Numbered from the stretch's first letter, positions 13,408 to 22,018 are shown. The stretch is 64,000 bases of DNA from Clostridiaceae bacterium OM02-2AC (GCA_003481775.1 QULU01000019.1:20123-84122), one strand, 5' to 3'. The notes: generated from the sequence alone by a model not told the origin. Translations and numbers: made by a program.

Positions 13408-14247
13408 ATGAATGAAAAACAGGAGCTTGTCATAAGGACGCTTTCTTATCTGGAGGAGCATTTGCAGGAACCGGTTTCCCTGCAGACAGTAGCGCAGCAT
13501 ATGCAGTATTCGCCCTATTATGTGCATCGCAGCTTTACCCAGCTGTGCGGTATGCGGATGCACGATTATGTGAAGCGAAGAAGAATAAGTGAAGCGGCAC
13601 GATGTCTGTGTGAAACAGATGCATCTGTGCTGGAAATTGCCGTATCCTATGGCTATGAAAGCTCACAGGCCTTTTCCAAGGCATTTAAACAGCTATACAA
13701 GATGACTTGTACACAGTTTCGCAAGGAGCAGCGTTATTATGCGCTTCAGCATCCCCTGCAGCTGCACGAGCTGAATCGTACAGAGTCTGCAATGCGTGAG
13801 CTGCAGGTGCAACACGCAACTCCAAAGGATTTGGACACTTGGATGAAGCTGATGCGACAGGCGGTGGATTTTTTTCCCTTCCTTGAGGAGGCAGCATATG
13901 AACAGCAGCTGCTGGACTGTATGAAGCAGAAGGAAGCATTTCTGGTTTCCTTTGACAAGACGGTGTTTGCGGCGATTCAGCTACAGCTGCAAAGCGGACA
14001 AATCGATGTACTGGCCATTCATCCGCAGCTGCGCAGTCCGGATGTCATGGAACAGCTGGTGGAATGGATGCTATGTACCTGTGCCGCACATACCGATTTG
14101 GCGATTACCTGCTTCCGCTCTACCGATAGAGCCGATACCGGATATCGCAGACTTTTGCTGGAAGCCGGTTTTGTATGCGGAGAAGAGCTGGTGGAGTTTG
14201 GTTATCCGCTACAGCGGCTGTATTACAGGAGAACACAGGATGCGTGA
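13408..14247 (+). CDS. AraC-family regulator fused to a GNAT-like acetyltransferase domain
   Basis: 279 residues. Residues 1-110 form an AraC DNA-binding domain with both helix-turn-helix units (VSLQTVAQHMQYSPYYVHRS and VLEIAVSYGYESSQAFSKAF). From about residue 130 (MRELQVQHATPKDLDTWMKL) to the end the pattern is that of a GNAT N-acetyltransferase: a central strand pair, LAIHPQLRSPDVMEQLVEWM, and the closing YRRLLLEAGF. The GNAT part may be a ligand sensor or an active enzyme. Its stop overlaps the start of a MATE exporter, suggesting that it controls that exporter. Confidence 0.85.
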   Translation: MNEKQELVIRTLSYLEEHLQEPVSLQTVAQHMQYSPYYVHRSFTQLCGMRMHDYVKRRRISEAARCLCETDASVLEIAVSYGYESSQAFSKAFKQLYKMTCTQFRKEQRYYALQHPLQLHELNRTESAMRELQVQHATPKDLDTWMKLMRQAVDFFPFLEEAAYEQQLLDCMKQKEAFLVSFDKTVFAAIQLQLQSGQIDVLAIHPQLRSPDVMEQLVEWMLCTCAAHTDLAITCFRSTDRADTGYRRLLLEAGFVCGEELVEFGYPLQRLYYRRTQDA

Positions 14248-15598
14248 GAATACACTGGGTGCGACTCGTACGCTGCCGCAGCTGCTTCGCTTTGTGGCAC
14301 CTTCCATCGTTATGATGCTGGCGATGGGAATTTACACGATAACAGATACCCTGTTTGTCTCGCGTCTGGTGAATACAGATGCACTTTCCGCAATCAATAT
14401 CGTCTGTCCCATGATCAATCTGATCATTGGTTTATCCTCGATGCTGGCAAGCGGAGGCGTTGCTGTGCTGTGCCGCGATATGGGGGCAGGTCTTTTGGAA
14501 AAGGTTCGGCAAAATGCCGCTCTGCTTTGTGTCTGTACGATTGGAATCGGCTGTGTCCTTGCTCTTGCAGCTTCGCTGTTCCTTGATGAGCTGCTGCAGC
14601 TGTTGCATGCCAAGGGACGAATATTGCCCTATGCAAGAGGATATCTGTCCATGCTTCTTCTTTTTACTCCCTTCTGTATGCTGCAGGTATTGTATCAAAG
14701 CATGCTGGTAGCAGCGGGACGTCCGCTGCTGGGCATGGTGCTGGCAATTTGTGCCGGGGGAGTCAATGTTGTTTTGGATGTCGTCTTTATGGCTGGCTTT
14801 CCTATGGGAATTGAAGGCAGTGCCCTGGCAACCGGAATCGGCTATATGGTGCCGGCGGTATACGGAACGCTGTTTTTCCTGCAAAGGAAGCAAAAGGAGC
14901 TGTATTTTTCACGACCGGTTTGGGATATTGAAATGCTGAAGGAAAGCTGTCTAAACGGCTCCAGTGAGATGGTGAGTCAGCTGGCGGCTGCACTTACAAC
15001 ACTGCTTTTAAACACGATTCTATTTCGGCTTCATCAAGAGGCTGGCGTTGCCGCAGGAACAATTATTGTTTTTACGCAGTTTCTGCTCACCAGTCTGTAC
15101 ATCGGCTTTTCCATGGGGGCTGCGCCATTGATCAGCTATCAATATGGGAGGAAGGATACAACGCGTTTATTGCAGCTTTTACGTAAATGCATAAAAATCG
15201 TAGTGATTAGCTCCCTAATCATCTTCTTCACAACCATCCTGTTTCAAAGACCTCTTGTTGCCCTATTTACCGACATCAACACCGACGTATATGCGATTGC
15301 CCTGCAGGGCTTTGTCATATTTGCCTTTAGCTTGCTGTTCAGCGGCTTCAATATCTTCTCTTCGGCAATGTTTACTGCATTGTCACAGGGCAGATTGTCC
15401 GCCCTGATCTCATTTTCCAGAACCTTTGGCTTTTATCTGCTGTTTCTGCTGCTTCTTCCAGTCTGGCTGGGGAGCAAAGGGGTATGGCTGGCGATTGTGC
15501 TGGCAGAGGGATGTTCCCTGCTAGTATCTCTGGTATGTATACAACGGCATACGCTTACCTGTCACCTGGCAGATAGAAAAAAGAACCGTCTGTATTAG
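14240..15598 (+). CDS. MATE-family multidrug/sodium antiporter
   Basis: About 452 residues from the ATG at 14240, which overlaps the AraC-GNAT stop by 8 bases and has AGGAGA upstream; a frame open from 13952 is read-through on the other gene. Twelve hydrophobic segments in two halves, with the MATE-type opening LLRFVAPSIVMMLAMGIYTI and NIVCPMINLI. Exports cationic drugs or metabolites. It converges tail-to-tail, with a 4-base overlap, with the minus-strand gene behind it. Confidence 0.92.
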   Translation: MRENTLGATRTLPQLLRFVAPSIVMMLAMGIYTITDTLFVSRLVNTDALSAINIVCPMINLIIGLSSMLASGGVAVLCRDMGAGLLEKVRQNAALLCVCTIGIGCVLALAASLFLDELLQLLHAKGRILPYARGYLSMLLLFTPFCMLQVLYQSMLVAAGRPLLGMVLAICAGGVNVVLDVVFMAGFPMGIEGSALATGIGYMVPAVYGTLFFLQRKQKELYFSRPVWDIEMLKESCLNGSSEMVSQLAAALTTLLLNTILFRLHQEAGVAAGTIIVFTQFLLTSLYIGFSMGAAPLISYQYGRKDTTRLLQLLRKCIKIVVISSLIIFFTTILFQRPLVALFTDINTDVYAIALQGFVIFAFSLLFSGFNIFSSAMFTALSQGRLSALISFSRTFGFYLLFLLLLPVWLGSKGVWLAIVLAEGCSLLVSLVCIQRHTLTCHLADRKKNRLY

Positions 15599-16110
15599 AC
15601 GGCCCCATGATGCATATCCGGATGCCTGTGCATCCTTTTTTGCAAAAGAGGATAGGCTGCCAGTGCAATGACATAGCCTGCTGCAGCCTGTATCAGATTA
15701 CCCGGAATACCGGTCAGTGAAAGCTGCCAGCTTTGATTGATATAGGCATCCGCAAGAAAATATCCGCCAATCATCAGCAATCCACCCAGTATATAGGCAA
15801 CATAGCGAAATGAGGAACGTCCCCTGCAGACAAGCCAGGAAGCGAGAACAGCCTCCATTCCTTTGATAAGCAGGGTGAATATTGCATACATGCCATACCC
15901 GCCGCTAAGATCAGCCAGCGCACTGCCGACACCGCCAACCATAAAGGCGAGAAAGGGATTCAGTACAGAGGCGAACAGCAGGAGAAAACCGTCGCCCAGA
16001 TTGAAATATCCCTGTATGCCGTTTGGCACCTTGAACAGCCACGTCGCCAGAAATACAAGAGCAATTCCTAGTGCGGCTGTTACGATATCTTTTACATCCA
16101 TTGCTTTCAT
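15595..16110 (-). CDS. ECF transporter substrate-binding S component
   Basis: 171 residues, about six membrane segments, opening VKDIVTAALGIALVFLATWL and the GYFNLGDGFLLLFAS and GGVGSALADLSGGY motifs typical of energy-coupling-factor S components. It captures a vitamin-like substrate and works with EcfAAT encoded elsewhere. It is divergent from a MocR/PdxR-type regulator; such regulators commonly control vitamin B6 genes, so a pyridoxal-type substrate is a reasonable guess but not proven. Confidence 0.85.
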   Translation of the reverse strand: MKAMDVKDIVTAALGIALVFLATWLFKVPNGIQGYFNLGDGFLLLFASVLNPFLAFMVGGVGSALADLSGGYGMYAIFTLLIKGMEAVLASWLVCRGRSSFRYVAYILGGLLMIGGYFLADAYINQSWQLSLTGIPGNLIQAAAGYVIALAAYPLLQKRMHRHPDMHHGAV

Positions 16111-16195
16111 ATGTGCTACTCCCTTCGTTTCTGCCGTTATTCTATCAGCTTTCTGTTCATTTAAAAATATACAGATTTATGATAAATTTAAGGTA

Positions 16196-16210
16196 CAGTA
16201 TGCTATACTG
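16196..16210. promoter_or_regulatory. Palindrome in the divergent ECF/MocR promoter region
   Basis: CAGTAT-GCT-ATACTG is a perfect 15-bp palindrome whose right arm contains the likely -10 box (TATACT, 16204-16209) of the MocR gene. Related half-sites ATACAG (16169-16174) and GTACAG (16194-16199) lie upstream. This fits a MocR operator controlling both divergent genes. Confidence 0.6.
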
Positions 16211-16225
16211 AAGATGGTGATAACA

Positions 16226-17623
16226 ATGAAATTGAAAACGATAAATTTTGAACGAACCACAGGGAAGGCATTGTACCTGCAAATTTATGAAAAGCTGCGC
16301 GCGGATATTCTCTGCGGCTATCTGGTAAAAGGCGATCAGCTGCCTAGCATACGGAAATGTGAGGTGCTGATGAAGGTATCCAAGACGAGCATTGAGCGCG
16401 CCTATGAAAAGCTGCTGGAGGAGGGCTATATCCTGTCAATTCCGCAGAAGGGTTTTTTTGTGGATGTCGAGCCGGAGAACGTTCAGCTGCGCAAGGCGGT
16501 AACAGAGCAGGGGACAGCACTGCAGGATGAAAAAATCCGCTATGATTTCCGCTCGCAGACAATGGATGTCAGCTCTTTTGATCTGGCTTTGTGGAAGAAG
16601 TATCTCAAGGAGGTCCTGGACGGTCATTATGAAATAGCGACATACGGAGAGGCAAGAGGAGAACTGCGGCTTCGCATGGCACTACAGAAATATGCCTATA
16701 CTGTGCGTGGTGTATTGTGTACAAGCGATCAGCTTCTCATTGGATCAAGCTTTCAATCACTGCTGTATGTGCTATGCGGACTGCTGGATAAACCCGTCGT
16801 GATCGGATTGGAGGAGAGTGGGTTTCCACAGGCAGAAACCGTCTTTTCCGATTACGCATTTCCTGTGCGCAGGCTGCGCAGAGAAGCAGACGGTATCTGC
16901 ATGCAGGAGCTAACGGCAAGTGATGTCAATCTGCTGTATGTAAACAGTGCGTCTGCGGGATACAATCATCAGCCTTTGAATAAGAAAAAACGCAAGGAGC
17001 TGCTTGCCTGGGCGGCAGAAAGAAACGCCATGATCATTGAGGATGACCATAACGGGGAGCTGTGCTATCATACGCGTATGACGCCTGCCATGCAGGGCTT
17101 TGATACCGGGGGTCATGTCGTTTACATCGGATCCTTTTCAAAAATTCTGTTGCCGTCTCTGCGAATCAGCTATATGGTGATTCCGCAGGCTTTGCAATAC
17201 CGCTATGACCAGCGTGCAAACAGCTATTCGCCAACCTCCAGCAAAATCGAACAGCTGGCTTTGGCAAGATATATTGCGGACGGGCATCTGGAGCGACATG
17301 TACGGCGGCTGCGCAGGCACTATGAACACAAGAGCAGTCATATGCGCACATTGCTGGAACAGTGGTTTCCACAAGCGGATATATTGCTGGAGGAGGCTGC
17401 ATTGCAGTTTATTCTGCGATTTCCGTATGTGCTCTCGCTGGAATCGGTTATTCAGGAAGCCAGAAAGCATAGTATGATGCTGCAGAGAAATGCACAGGGA
17501 GAGCTTGTTCTTTCATTTGCGGCAATCAAAATGGAGGATATGGAGGAGGCTGTGCGCCTGCTGCATGCACTACTGGAAGCTGCGAAAGAAAAGGAATCAC
17601 GAGAACCGAAAGCTGCGCCGTAA
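16226..17623 (+). CDS. MocR/PdxR-family regulator (GntR HTH fused to aminotransferase-like domain)
   Basis: 465 residues from the ATG at 16226. The N-terminal GntR winged helix (ALYLQIYEKLRADILCGYL, LPSIRKCEVLMKVSKTSIER) is followed by a fold-type I aminotransferase-like domain with the PLP-lysine motif GSFSKILLPSLRISY. The usual EDDYDSEF motif reads EDDHNGEL here. Such proteins sense pyridoxal phosphate and regulate B6 or amino-acid genes. It is divergent from an ECF S component, its probable target. Confidence 0.9.
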   Translation: MKLKTINFERTTGKALYLQIYEKLRADILCGYLVKGDQLPSIRKCEVLMKVSKTSIERAYEKLLEEGYILSIPQKGFFVDVEPENVQLRKAVTEQGTALQDEKIRYDFRSQTMDVSSFDLALWKKYLKEVLDGHYEIATYGEARGELRLRMALQKYAYTVRGVLCTSDQLLIGSSFQSLLYVLCGLLDKPVVIGLEESGFPQAETVFSDYAFPVRRLRREADGICMQELTASDVNLLYVNSASAGYNHQPLNKKKRKELLAWAAERNAMIIEDDHNGELCYHTRMTPAMQGFDTGGHVVYIGSFSKILLPSLRISYMVIPQALQYRYDQRANSYSPTSSKIEQLALARYIADGHLERHVRRLRRHYEHKSSHMRTLLEQWFPQADILLEEAALQFILRFPYVLSLESVIQEARKHSMMLQRNAQGELVLSFAAIKMEDMEEAVRLLHALLEAAKEKESREPKAAP

Positions 17624-17624
17624 G

Positions 17625-17684
17625 AAGATTGTAAGGTCAGCATAAGATTTCTTAAGATTCTGTATACCGTGTGGATGATATACT
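17625..17684 (+). promoter_or_regulatory. Promoter with AAGATT direct repeats
   Basis: AAGATT occurs at 17625, 17644 and 17654, the last two exactly 10 bp apart (one helical turn), upstream of TATACT at 17679-17684. The arrangement resembles binding sites of OmpR/PhoB-type response regulators. The regulator is unknown. Confidence 0.45.
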
Positions 17685-17722
17685 GGGGGTGTAAACGGCT
17701 ACAGTCGGAAGGGGGCTAACTT

Positions 17723-18193
17723 ATGAAAAAGAAAATTGGCATTGTAATTATCTTCATTTGCGGTATCCTCGCTTTCTTTGTACCGTACTTCTTTTCCAAT
17801 TCATGGAGGAATGTCGCATGCAAACGGGGAGAGATACATTCTGATATCTATGAAAGGGAGGATGTTGAACATGCTATGACACTGGTGGAGCAGACATTTC
17901 CTCAGGAGCTGCTGGATTGTAAAATGACAAAGCTCAGCTATGATGAATCAGCATACAGGCAGTTTGCGGACAGCTTCAGGAAACAGAAGTCCGATGAGGT
18001 GATCGTTGTTTATACGGATTTTATTACGGTGTTCAATGCATTCCATACCAAGGATCATACACTGGAGCCCAATGCGGAATATACAGCGTATCCATGGGTA
18101 TTGCGACGCTCCTGCGGGCAGAAGGAGTGGGACATCATCGGTTCGGGATATGGTTTTTTGTATACCGGAGAGGTATCAAAGGATCGACGTTGA
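17723..18193 (+). CDS. Hypothetical membrane-anchored or secreted protein
   Basis: 156 residues, family not recognised. A single N-terminal hydrophobic segment (IGIVIIFICGILAFFVPYFF) after MKKK indicates a signal anchor with the rest outside the cell. The body has a mixed alpha/beta pattern (EVIVVYTDFITVFNAFHT, IIGSGYGFLYTGEVS). GGAAGGGGG lies upstream as ribosome site. A single gene before an MgtC-like protein. Confidence 0.75.
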   Translation: MKKKIGIVIIFICGILAFFVPYFFSNSWRNVACKRGEIHSDIYEREDVEHAMTLVEQTFPQELLDCKMTKLSYDESAYRQFADSFRKQKSDEVIVVYTDFITVFNAFHTKDHTLEPNAEYTAYPWVLRRSCGQKEWDIIGSGYGFLYTGEVSKDRR

Positions 18194-18293
18194 TAAAGCC
18201 TTTCATTTGCCGTTTTTCTTCCGTCAGCATATACGATTATCAGAAGGTGTTGTATAATATAAAGAAGGGATACAGAAGAAAGAAGATGGTAAT

Positions 18294-18971
18294 ATGATGA
18301 ATATCATGCAGCTGGAAACACAGATGGAATTTCTTGTTCGGATCCTGCTTGCGGGAATCTGTGGAGGTATTATCGGCTATGAACGGAAAAGCCGCAATAA
18401 GGAGGCTGGCATTCGTACGCACCTGATCGTTGCCAGTGGTGCTGCTTTGATCATGATCGTATCCAAGTATGGTTTCTCTGATATTCTGGGAGATAAGGGG
18501 ATCGCACTGGATCCCTCCCGTATTGCGGCACAGATTGTGACCGGAGTCGGCTTTCTTGGGGCCGGTATGATTTTTATGCGTAAAAATACGATCAGTGGAC
18601 TGACGACGGCGGCAGGCATATGGGCAACAAGTGCAATCGGTATGGCGATTGGCAGCGGCCTGTATGTGCTTGGGATTCTTACAGCAGTGCTGATTGTATT
18701 TGTGCAGATCATCCTTCACCGGAATCACCGCTGGCTGCGGGAGTCGTATAAGGAGGAGCTGTCCTTTGTCATTGACCAGAATAAGGAGGCTTTGCAGGAT
18801 TTGCAGGAACGCTTGAAGCGCATGCAGATTGAGATACTGAATGTGAGTCTGACACAGGAGCATAGCTGTTATCAGGTGGATTTGATCGTTGTTCTGCCGG
18901 ATACGTATCAGGCTGCCAGGCTGCTGGAACTGTTTCATGATGTGGCATATATTCATGAAATTGATGCATAG
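18294..18971 (+). CDS. MgtC/SapB-family membrane protein
   Basis: 225 residues. Four to five N-terminal membrane segments with the family motifs LLAGICGGIIGYERKSRNK, EAGIRTHLIVASGAALIMI and TAAGIWATSAIGMAIGSGLY, then a soluble ACT-like C-terminal domain of about 80 residues. MgtC proteins are linked to magnesium limitation and envelope energetics; some modulate the F-type ATP synthase. A promoter and terminator-like structure for the next gene follow directly. Confidence 0.92.
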   Translation: MMNIMQLETQMEFLVRILLAGICGGIIGYERKSRNKEAGIRTHLIVASGAALIMIVSKYGFSDILGDKGIALDPSRIAAQIVTGVGFLGAGMIFMRKNTISGLTTAAGIWATSAIGMAIGSGLYVLGILTAVLIVFVQIILHRNHRWLRESYKEELSFVIDQNKEALQDLQERLKRMQIEILNVSLTQEHSCYQVDLIVVLPDTYQAARLLELFHDVAYIHEIDA

Positions 18972-18975
18972 GGTA

Positions 18976-19004
18976 TTGCCAAATCACGATTTTTATATTA
19001 GAAT
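18976..19004 (+). promoter_or_regulatory. Promoter for the MATE leader
   Basis: TTGCCA (18976-18981), 17-bp spacer, TAGAAT (18999-19004). Transcription would start near 19011 and run through the hairpin at 19032-19086 before reaching the MATE gene. Confidence 0.65.
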
Positions 19005-19021
19005 GATGACAACAACCAAAT

Positions 19022-19086
19022 AGGTTTGAATAACCTCCATTTTTTCTATTTTCATGTTTCCAAAATAGATGAATGGAGGTTTTTTG
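19022..19086 (+). terminator. Leader terminator with possible antiterminator before MATE gene
   Basis: AACCTCCATT (19032-) pairs with AATGGAGGTT, with an inner CTATTTT/AAAATAG stem and a following TTTTTT, ending 20 bases before the MATE start codon. The upstream AGGTT-TGAAT-AACCT hairpin uses the same AACCT and is mutually exclusive with it. Either it is simply the MgtC gene's terminator, or an attenuator controlling the exporter. Confidence 0.75.
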
Positions 19087-19105
19087 TGAGAAGAGGAGGT
19101 TTGTC

Positions 19106-20503
19106 ATGCAAACAATTGAACAAAACAAAATGGGTTATAAGCCTGTTTTACCATTGCTGATGTCAATGGCTTTTCCTCCGATGCTGTCCATGCTGATACA
19201 GTCGCTGTACAACATTGTAGACAGTATGTTTGTGGCTCAGATTGGAGAAGATGCACTTACGGCTGTTTCCTTGGCTTTTCCGATACAGACACTGATTGTA
19301 GCCTGTTCCGTGGGAATCGGTGTTGGGGTGAATTCCTATATAGCAAGAAAGCTTGGTGAGCAAAATCAGAAGGAAGCGAACAGTGCGGTGGCGCATGGTC
19401 TGCTGCTGTCGCTGATCGGATATCTGCTGTTTGTCGCAATCGGCAGCTTTACGATTCGCCCGTTTTTTGAGATGTTTACAGATTCTGCGGCAATACTGGA
19501 TGATGCCTGCATGTATACGTATGTCTGTGTATTTCTGTGCTTTGGCTGTTTCTTCCATATTTTAATTGAGAAGGTATTCCAATCGATGGGGAAAATGATT
19601 TTCCCTATGGCGATACAGGCGGCAGGAGCAATCACAAATATTATCCTGGACCCTATCATGATTTTCGGGCTGTTGGGCTTTCCGGCAATGGGGGTAAAGG
19701 GAGCGGCAATCGCAACGGTAATCGGACAAATTTTCGCTATGTCGCTATCGCTGTTTATATTCCTGACAAGAAAATTCGATGTGAAGCTGGATTTGAAGCA
19801 GTTTCATTTCTCCTGGGATACCATTCGCCGCATTCTTTCAGTGGGGATTCCCAATGCCTGCATGAATGCACTGGGCAGTGTTCTTGTGATTGGTTTAAAT
19901 TCCATTTTGATTCAGTTCTCCAATACGGCTGTTTCCGTATATGGTATTTATTATAAGCTGCAGACCTTTGTATTCATGCCGGCGAGCGGGCTGACGCAGG
20001 GGGCGATGCCAATCATGGGCTACAATTATGGAGCAGGCAGTCATGAACGTCTCTTGCAGACATTGAAGTATGCCATCATGGTGACGCTCGCTATCATGGT
20101 TTGCGGCTGTGCGATTTTCCTGCTGTTTCCAACACAGCTGCTGATGCTGTTTCATGCCAGTGAGGATATGCTGCGTATCGGTGTTCCGGCCTTGCGTATC
20201 ATCAGTATCAGCTTCCTTCCGGCAGCCCTTGGGTTTATTCTGCCAACATTATTTCAGGCGATGGGGCTTGGCTTGCAATCCCTGATTGTTTTCCTGCTTC
20301 GACAGCTTTGTATCACCCTGCCGTTATCCTGGCTGTTTGCGGCCTGGTTTGGTCTGGATGGTATATGGTATTCCTTCCTGATTGCAGAAAGCATCGCTGC
20401 CGGTGTGGCGGTTCTGCTATTTATACGCATTCGCAAGAAGGATAAGGTACTGTCCAGTACAGTAGTACAGCAGCCATCCGCTTCACAGGAAGCTGTGTGC
20501 TGA
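19106..20503 (+). CDS. MATE-family efflux transporter
   Basis: 465 residues from the ATG at 19106, which has AGGAGG seven bases upstream. Twelve membrane segments in two MatE repeats; family motifs LLMSMAFPPMLSMLIQSLYN, VDSMFVAQIGEDALTAVSLA and MGYNYGAG. Sodium- or proton-driven export of drugs or metabolites. It is a single gene, preceded by a leader terminator and followed by a terminator. It belongs to a different branch from the MATE protein at 14240. Confidence 0.93.
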   Translation: MQTIEQNKMGYKPVLPLLMSMAFPPMLSMLIQSLYNIVDSMFVAQIGEDALTAVSLAFPIQTLIVACSVGIGVGVNSYIARKLGEQNQKEANSAVAHGLLLSLIGYLLFVAIGSFTIRPFFEMFTDSAAILDDACMYTYVCVFLCFGCFFHILIEKVFQSMGKMIFPMAIQAAGAITNIILDPIMIFGLLGFPAMGVKGAAIATVIGQIFAMSLSLFIFLTRKFDVKLDLKQFHFSWDTIRRILSVGIPNACMNALGSVLVIGLNSILIQFSNTAVSVYGIYYKLQTFVFMPASGLTQGAMPIMGYNYGAGSHERLLQTLKYAIMVTLAIMVCGCAIFLLFPTQLLMLFHASEDMLRIGVPALRIISISFLPAALGFILPTLFQAMGLGLQSLIVFLLRQLCITLPLSWLFAAWFGLDGIWYSFLIAESIAAGVAVLLFIRIRKKDKVLSSTVVQQPSASQEAVC

Positions 20504-20511
20504 AAAAGACA

Positions 20512-20543
20512 CCGCAGTTTGTAAAAATTGCGGAGTTTTCTTT
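20512..20543 (+). terminator. Terminator after the MATE gene
   Basis: CCGCA pairs with TGCGG around an A/T-rich loop, followed by AGTTTTCTTT. Confidence 0.75.
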
Positions 20544-20654
20544 CTGCGTGCAATTTTGTGCGGCTTTTGGCTAATATTTTCCATTTTTTTATGTTACTGG
20601 ACAATGAAATATGGTACACTTGATTTGGACAAAAAGAGTAGAGGAGATTAGCGT

Positions 20655-21947
20655 ATGAAACAAGATATGATTGTTATTCTGGATCTAGGCAGCAGTGAGA
20701 ATACAACACTTGCCAGAGAAATTCGTGCATTGGGTGTATACAGCGAGATTTATCCGCATGATATCACAAAAGCGGAGCTGCAGAAGCTGCCGAATGTAAA
20801 GGGTATCATCTTAAACGGTGGGGAACACCGCTTTGTCGATGGTAAGGATATCGATGTCTTGCCGGAAGTTTATGAAGCTGGATATCCGGTAATTGCGATT
20901 GACCATGCACCGGCATTATGTGAGCAGAAGCTGGAGGAATGGCCGACAGAGGAAGTGTTAAAAACGTTTGTTTTCACTGTCTGCAAGGCAGAGGCAAACT
21001 GGAATATGAAGAATTTTGTGGCGGATCAGGTGGAGCTGATTCGCGAGCAGGTGAAGGACCGCAAGGTGCTGCTGGCATTGTCCGGCGGCGTGGACAGCTC
21101 TGTAGTGGCAGCATTGCTGTTAAAGGCAATCGGCAAGCAGCTGTATTGTGTACATGTCAATCATGGGCTGATGCGCAAAGGGGAGTCGGAAAGCGTAATT
21201 GAAGTATTTAAGAATCAGATGGATGCGAATCTGATTTATGTGGATGCAAGTGAACGGTTTCTTGGAAAGCTGAAGGATGTGGCAGAGCCGGAGCAGAAGC
21301 GTAAGATTATCGGTGCGGAGTTTATCCGTGTGTTTGAGGAAGAGGCTCGTAAGCTGGAGGGTATAGATTTTCTGGCACAGGGGACCATCTATCCGGATAT
21401 CGTGGAGAGCGGCACCAAGACGGCAAAGGTAGTAAAATCGCATCACAATGTCGGTGGATTGCCGGATGATCTGGCGTTTGAGCTGGTAGAGCCATTGCGT
21501 CAGCTGTTTAAGGATGAAGTGCGTGCGTGTGGGCTGGAGCTGGGATTGCCTCATGATATGGTGTTCCGTCAGCCGTTCCCAGGACCTGGTCTGGGTGTGC
21601 GTTGTCTTGGAGCTATTACGAAGGATCGCCTGGAGGCGGTGCGTGAGTCGGATGCGATTTTACGCGAAGAGTTTGCGGCAGCAGGTCTGGATCAGAAGGT
21701 TTGGCAGTATTTCACCATCGTTCCGGATTTCAAGTCTGTCGGTGTGAAGAATAACGCGAGAAGCTTTGAGTATCCGGTAATTCTGCGTGCGGTGAATACG
21801 ATTGATGCAATGACGGCGTCGATTGAGGATATTGACTGGCCGGTGCTGCATAGGATTACGGATCGTATTTTGAAGGAAGTTGCGAATGTGAATCGTGTGT
21901 GCTATGATTTGACACCGAAACCGTGCGGAACGATTGAGTGGGAATAG
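20655..21947 (+). CDS. guaA: GMP synthase with truncated, non-catalytic glutaminase domain
   Basis: 430 residues against about 510 in usual bacterial GuaA. The synthetase part is complete: ATP-pyrophosphatase P-loop SGGVDSS (143-149), AQGTIYPDIVESG, RQPFPGPGLGVRCLGAI and the C-terminal KPCGTIEWE. The N-terminal GATase domain is cut to about 100 residues. The nucleophile elbow that should read GICYG reads AIDHA, so Cys is replaced by Asp83, and the later part with the catalytic His-Glu pair is missing. It should make GMP from XMP and ATP using free ammonia or ammonia from a separate glutaminase. The preceding extended -10 is TGGTACACT. Confidence 0.92.
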   Translation: MKQDMIVILDLGSSENTTLAREIRALGVYSEIYPHDITKAELQKLPNVKGIILNGGEHRFVDGKDIDVLPEVYEAGYPVIAIDHAPALCEQKLEEWPTEEVLKTFVFTVCKAEANWNMKNFVADQVELIREQVKDRKVLLALSGGVDSSVVAALLLKAIGKQLYCVHVNHGLMRKGESESVIEVFKNQMDANLIYVDASERFLGKLKDVAEPEQKRKIIGAEFIRVFEEEARKLEGIDFLAQGTIYPDIVESGTKTAKVVKSHHNVGGLPDDLAFELVEPLRQLFKDEVRACGLELGLPHDMVFRQPFPGPGLGVRCLGAITKDRLEAVRESDAILREEFAAAGLDQKVWQYFTIVPDFKSVGVKNNARSFEYPVILRAVNTIDAMTASIEDIDWPVLHRITDRILKEVANVNRVCYDLTPKPCGTIEWE

Positions 21948-21973
21948 TTGTAAATTGATATAATATAAATTCT

Positions 21974-22018
21974 GATGGCAAGCAATCTTTATGGTTGAAT
22001 GCCATCTTTTTATTTTTC
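21974..22018 (+). terminator. guaA terminator
   Basis: GATGGCA pairs with TGCCATC, followed by TTTTTATTTTT. It marks the end of the chromosomal flank before composition turns sharply AT-rich. Confidence 0.85.

Noticed and set aside
13952..14239. 96-codon N-terminal extension of the first MATE protein
   Set aside because: The extension overlaps the AraC-GNAT gene out of frame; the ATG at 14240 has a ribosome site and gives the normal MATE N-terminus.
15863..16225. N-terminal extension of the MocR regulator
   Set aside because: Antisense to the ECF S component; the GntR domain begins normally at 16226.
19052..19066. Four-codon ORF (ATG TTT CCA AAA TAG) in the MATE leader as a leader peptide
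   Set aside because: No ribosome site and far too short to judge; likely chance within the hairpin loop.
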